In this document: in pieces, positions 6,046 to 6,824 of the stretch
Layout: every line of letters starts with the position of its first letter
Position numbering within the stretch: position 1 is the stretch's first letter
Made by a program: the position numbers and the translations under genes
Source: an archaeon
GTDB lineage: Archaea; Hydrothermarchaeota; Hydrothermarchaeia; JALTZZ01; JALUTC01
Length of the DNA stretch: 6,824 nt
Reading direction: 5' to 3'
Assembly: GCA_027058345.1 (NCBI GenBank)
Contig: JALUTC010000009.1
Span: forward strand, 1-6,824
Notes under the pieces: generated by a model
What the model was told of the DNA's origin: nothing
Database searches by the model: none
What the model saw: the letters and a program-made list of their open reading frames with translations, nothing else

Positions 6046-6405
6046 ATGGGAACGCTTTTAATAGGTATTATAACCAGACCGTATGGTTCTACGAATTGGA
6101 AATTTGTAATAAATTTAGCTAAGGAAGCAATTAAAAAGGGACATAAAGTCAAGATATGGTGTTCAGGAGATGCAACTTATATTTTAAAGAAAAATCAAAA
6201 GGAATTTGCAAGAAAATTCAATTACGAAAAGGATTTAAAGGAATTGATAGATAGAGGAGTGGAAATAGTTGGATGCGAATCATGTCATCAAATGAGAGGA
6301 ATTTCCGAAGATGAATTCATAGATAAAAGAATAGGCTCCAAGCCAATAACATGGTTCTTTGAGAATGTTTTAAATGCGGATAAGGTTATATTTATAGGTG
6401 AGTGA
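6046..6405 (+). CDS. DsrE/TusD-like sulfurtransferase subunit
   Basis: From the ATG at 6046 the product is 119 residues, a normal size for a DsrE-fold protein. It opens with a hydrophobic beta strand (LLIGIIT), then a helix and second strand (FVINLAKEAIKKGHKVKIW, 20-38) as in DsrE/TusD. A helix-strand unit DLKELIDRGVEIVGC leads to CESC (77-80) and HQMRGI. In DsrE and TusD a cysteine in this place, just before an RG dipeptide, carries the persulfide. Here two cysteines form a CxxC, and C39 is a third. It ends NADKVIFIGE, a last beta strand typical of the fold. It lies between the DsrH-like and DsrE/F-like genes and is probably the catalytic subunit of a DsrEFH/TusBCD-like complex. Family is fairly sure; the naming within it is less so. 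Confidence 0.8.
   Translation: MGTLLIGIITRPYGSTNWKFVINLAKEAIKKGHKVKIWCSGDATYILKKNQKEFARKFNYEKDLKELIDRGVEIVGCESCHQMRGISEDEFIDKRIGSKPITWFFENVLNADKVIFIGE
6396..6401 (+). promoter_or_regulatory. Shine-Dalgarno for the last DsrE/F-like gene
   Basis: AGGTGA at the very end of the preceding gene lies 5 bases before the ATG at 6407. It favours that ATG over the in-frame GTG at 6398, which falls within the site itself. Confidence 0.55.
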
Positions 6406-6406
6406 T

Positions 6407-6802
6407 ATGGCTAAGAAGGTATTCATTTTAATTAAAACGAATGTAAAAGAGGAAACACCACTTCTTGGTGTTGACCATGCAATGGGAGCGATGGCAACAT
6501 TGGTAGGAGATGAAGAATTCGAAGCAGTCGTAGCATTTGTAGGTAAGGGTGTATTAAATTGTAAAAAGGGACAAAAATTCCTCGAAATATATAATGCAGA
6601 GGGTATTGAAGATGTTATAAAAATGGCATTGGGAAGTGATGTTAAGATATATGCATGTAAGGAAGATATGGAAAAGTATAAAATTAAGGAAGAGGATTTA
6701 ATCGATGCAAAAGATATAGGAGTGGATGCGAAGGTTGAAGCAAAGTCATGGAAGGAAATAATGGATGAGATGAAGAAATCGGACTATATCTTCTTCTTTT
6801 AA
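6407..6802 (+). CDS. DsrE/DsrF (TusC)-like protein
   Basis: This 131-residue protein has a DsrE-like fold pattern: strand KKVFILIKT, a helical GVDHAMGAMATL (21-32), strand EAVVAFVGKGVLNC (39-52), and DVKIYACKEDMEKYKI (78-93). That last stretch, with a cysteine at the end of a strand and a helix after it, is the usual active-site arrangement of DsrE/DsrF/TusC proteins. C52 and C84 are the only cysteines, and C84 is the likely sulfur-binding residue. It ends with a short KSDYIFFF strand. The start codon is one base after the previous stop, so the three genes form a tight operon that is probably translated in step. A T-rich terminator follows. It is the TusC/DsrF candidate by position and sequence, but it could be classed simply as DsrE-like. 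The acceptor (TusA or another carrier) is not in the window. Confidence 0.75.
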   Translation: MAKKVFILIKTNVKEETPLLGVDHAMGAMATLVGDEEFEAVVAFVGKGVLNCKKGQKFLEIYNAEGIEDVIKMALGSDVKIYACKEDMEKYKIKEEDLIDAKDIGVDAKVEAKSWKEIMDEMKKSDYIFFF

Positions 6803-6812
6803 TTTATTTTTT
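6803..6812 (+). terminator. T-rich terminator after the DsrE/F-like gene
   Basis: TTTATTTTTT follows the TAA stop directly, matching the tract after the second radical SAM gene base for base over ten positions. No hairpin is seen. The remaining 12 bases of the window are AT-rich with nothing recognisable. Confidence 0.5.
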
Positions 6813-6824
6813 ATAATTATAATT

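Noticed and set aside
1..6824. CRISPR array, insertion sequence or other mobile element
   Set aside because: No regularly spaced repeats, transposase, terminal inverted repeats or target duplications were found; the genes look like a stable chromosomal region.

Overview
This AT-rich window (roughly 30% G+C by eye) looks archaeal and probably thermophilic. The alanyl-tRNA synthetase is of the archaeal type, with an N-terminal cysteine cluster. Several genes have a TATA-like box about 25-30 bases before the start codon and no Shine-Dalgarno, as in leaderless archaeal transcripts. Genes inside operons instead carry GGTGA- or GGAG-type ribosome sites. The tRNA has no encoded CCA and is far richer in G+C (49 of 73 bases) than its surroundings, which suits a hot habitat. 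The lineage cannot be fixed from sequence alone; a sulfur-metabolising thermophilic archaeon is a reasonable guess.

Layout. On the minus strand lie the first 22 codons of a probable membrane or exported protein that leaves the window at the left edge, and next to it alaS. Divergent from alaS, across a gap of about 32 bases, is a plus-strand pair of overlapping radical SAM genes that resemble the two-protein lipoyl synthase LipS1/LipS2. These end in a T-rich terminator and are followed by an intronless tRNA(CAT), most likely elongator tRNA-Met. Then come an E1-like adenylyltransferase of the MoeB/ThiF/UbaA family and a three-gene cluster of DsrH/TusB-, DsrE/TusD- and DsrE/F (TusC)-like sulfur-relay proteins, which ends in a terminator nearly identical to the one after the radical SAM pair.

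How the genes may work together. All six plus-strand proteins belong to families that handle sulfur: two radical SAM enzymes that probably insert sulfur into octanoyl groups, an E1-like enzyme that activates small sulfur carriers, and a DsrEFH/TusBCD-like persulfide relay. The relay could feed tRNA thiolation, a sulfur-carrier protein, or dissimilatory sulfur metabolism that depends on a lipoylated protein. No TusA, ubiquitin-like carrier, lipoate-binding protein, lipoate ligase or Hdr subunit is visible here, so the functional link is an inference from proximity. The most unusual points are the adjacent LipS-like pair beside a sulfur relay, the apparent loss of the E1 catalytic cysteine, the cysteine-free DsrH, the CxxC in the DsrE, and a perfect 20-base palindrome at the probable promoter of the truncated left-hand gene.
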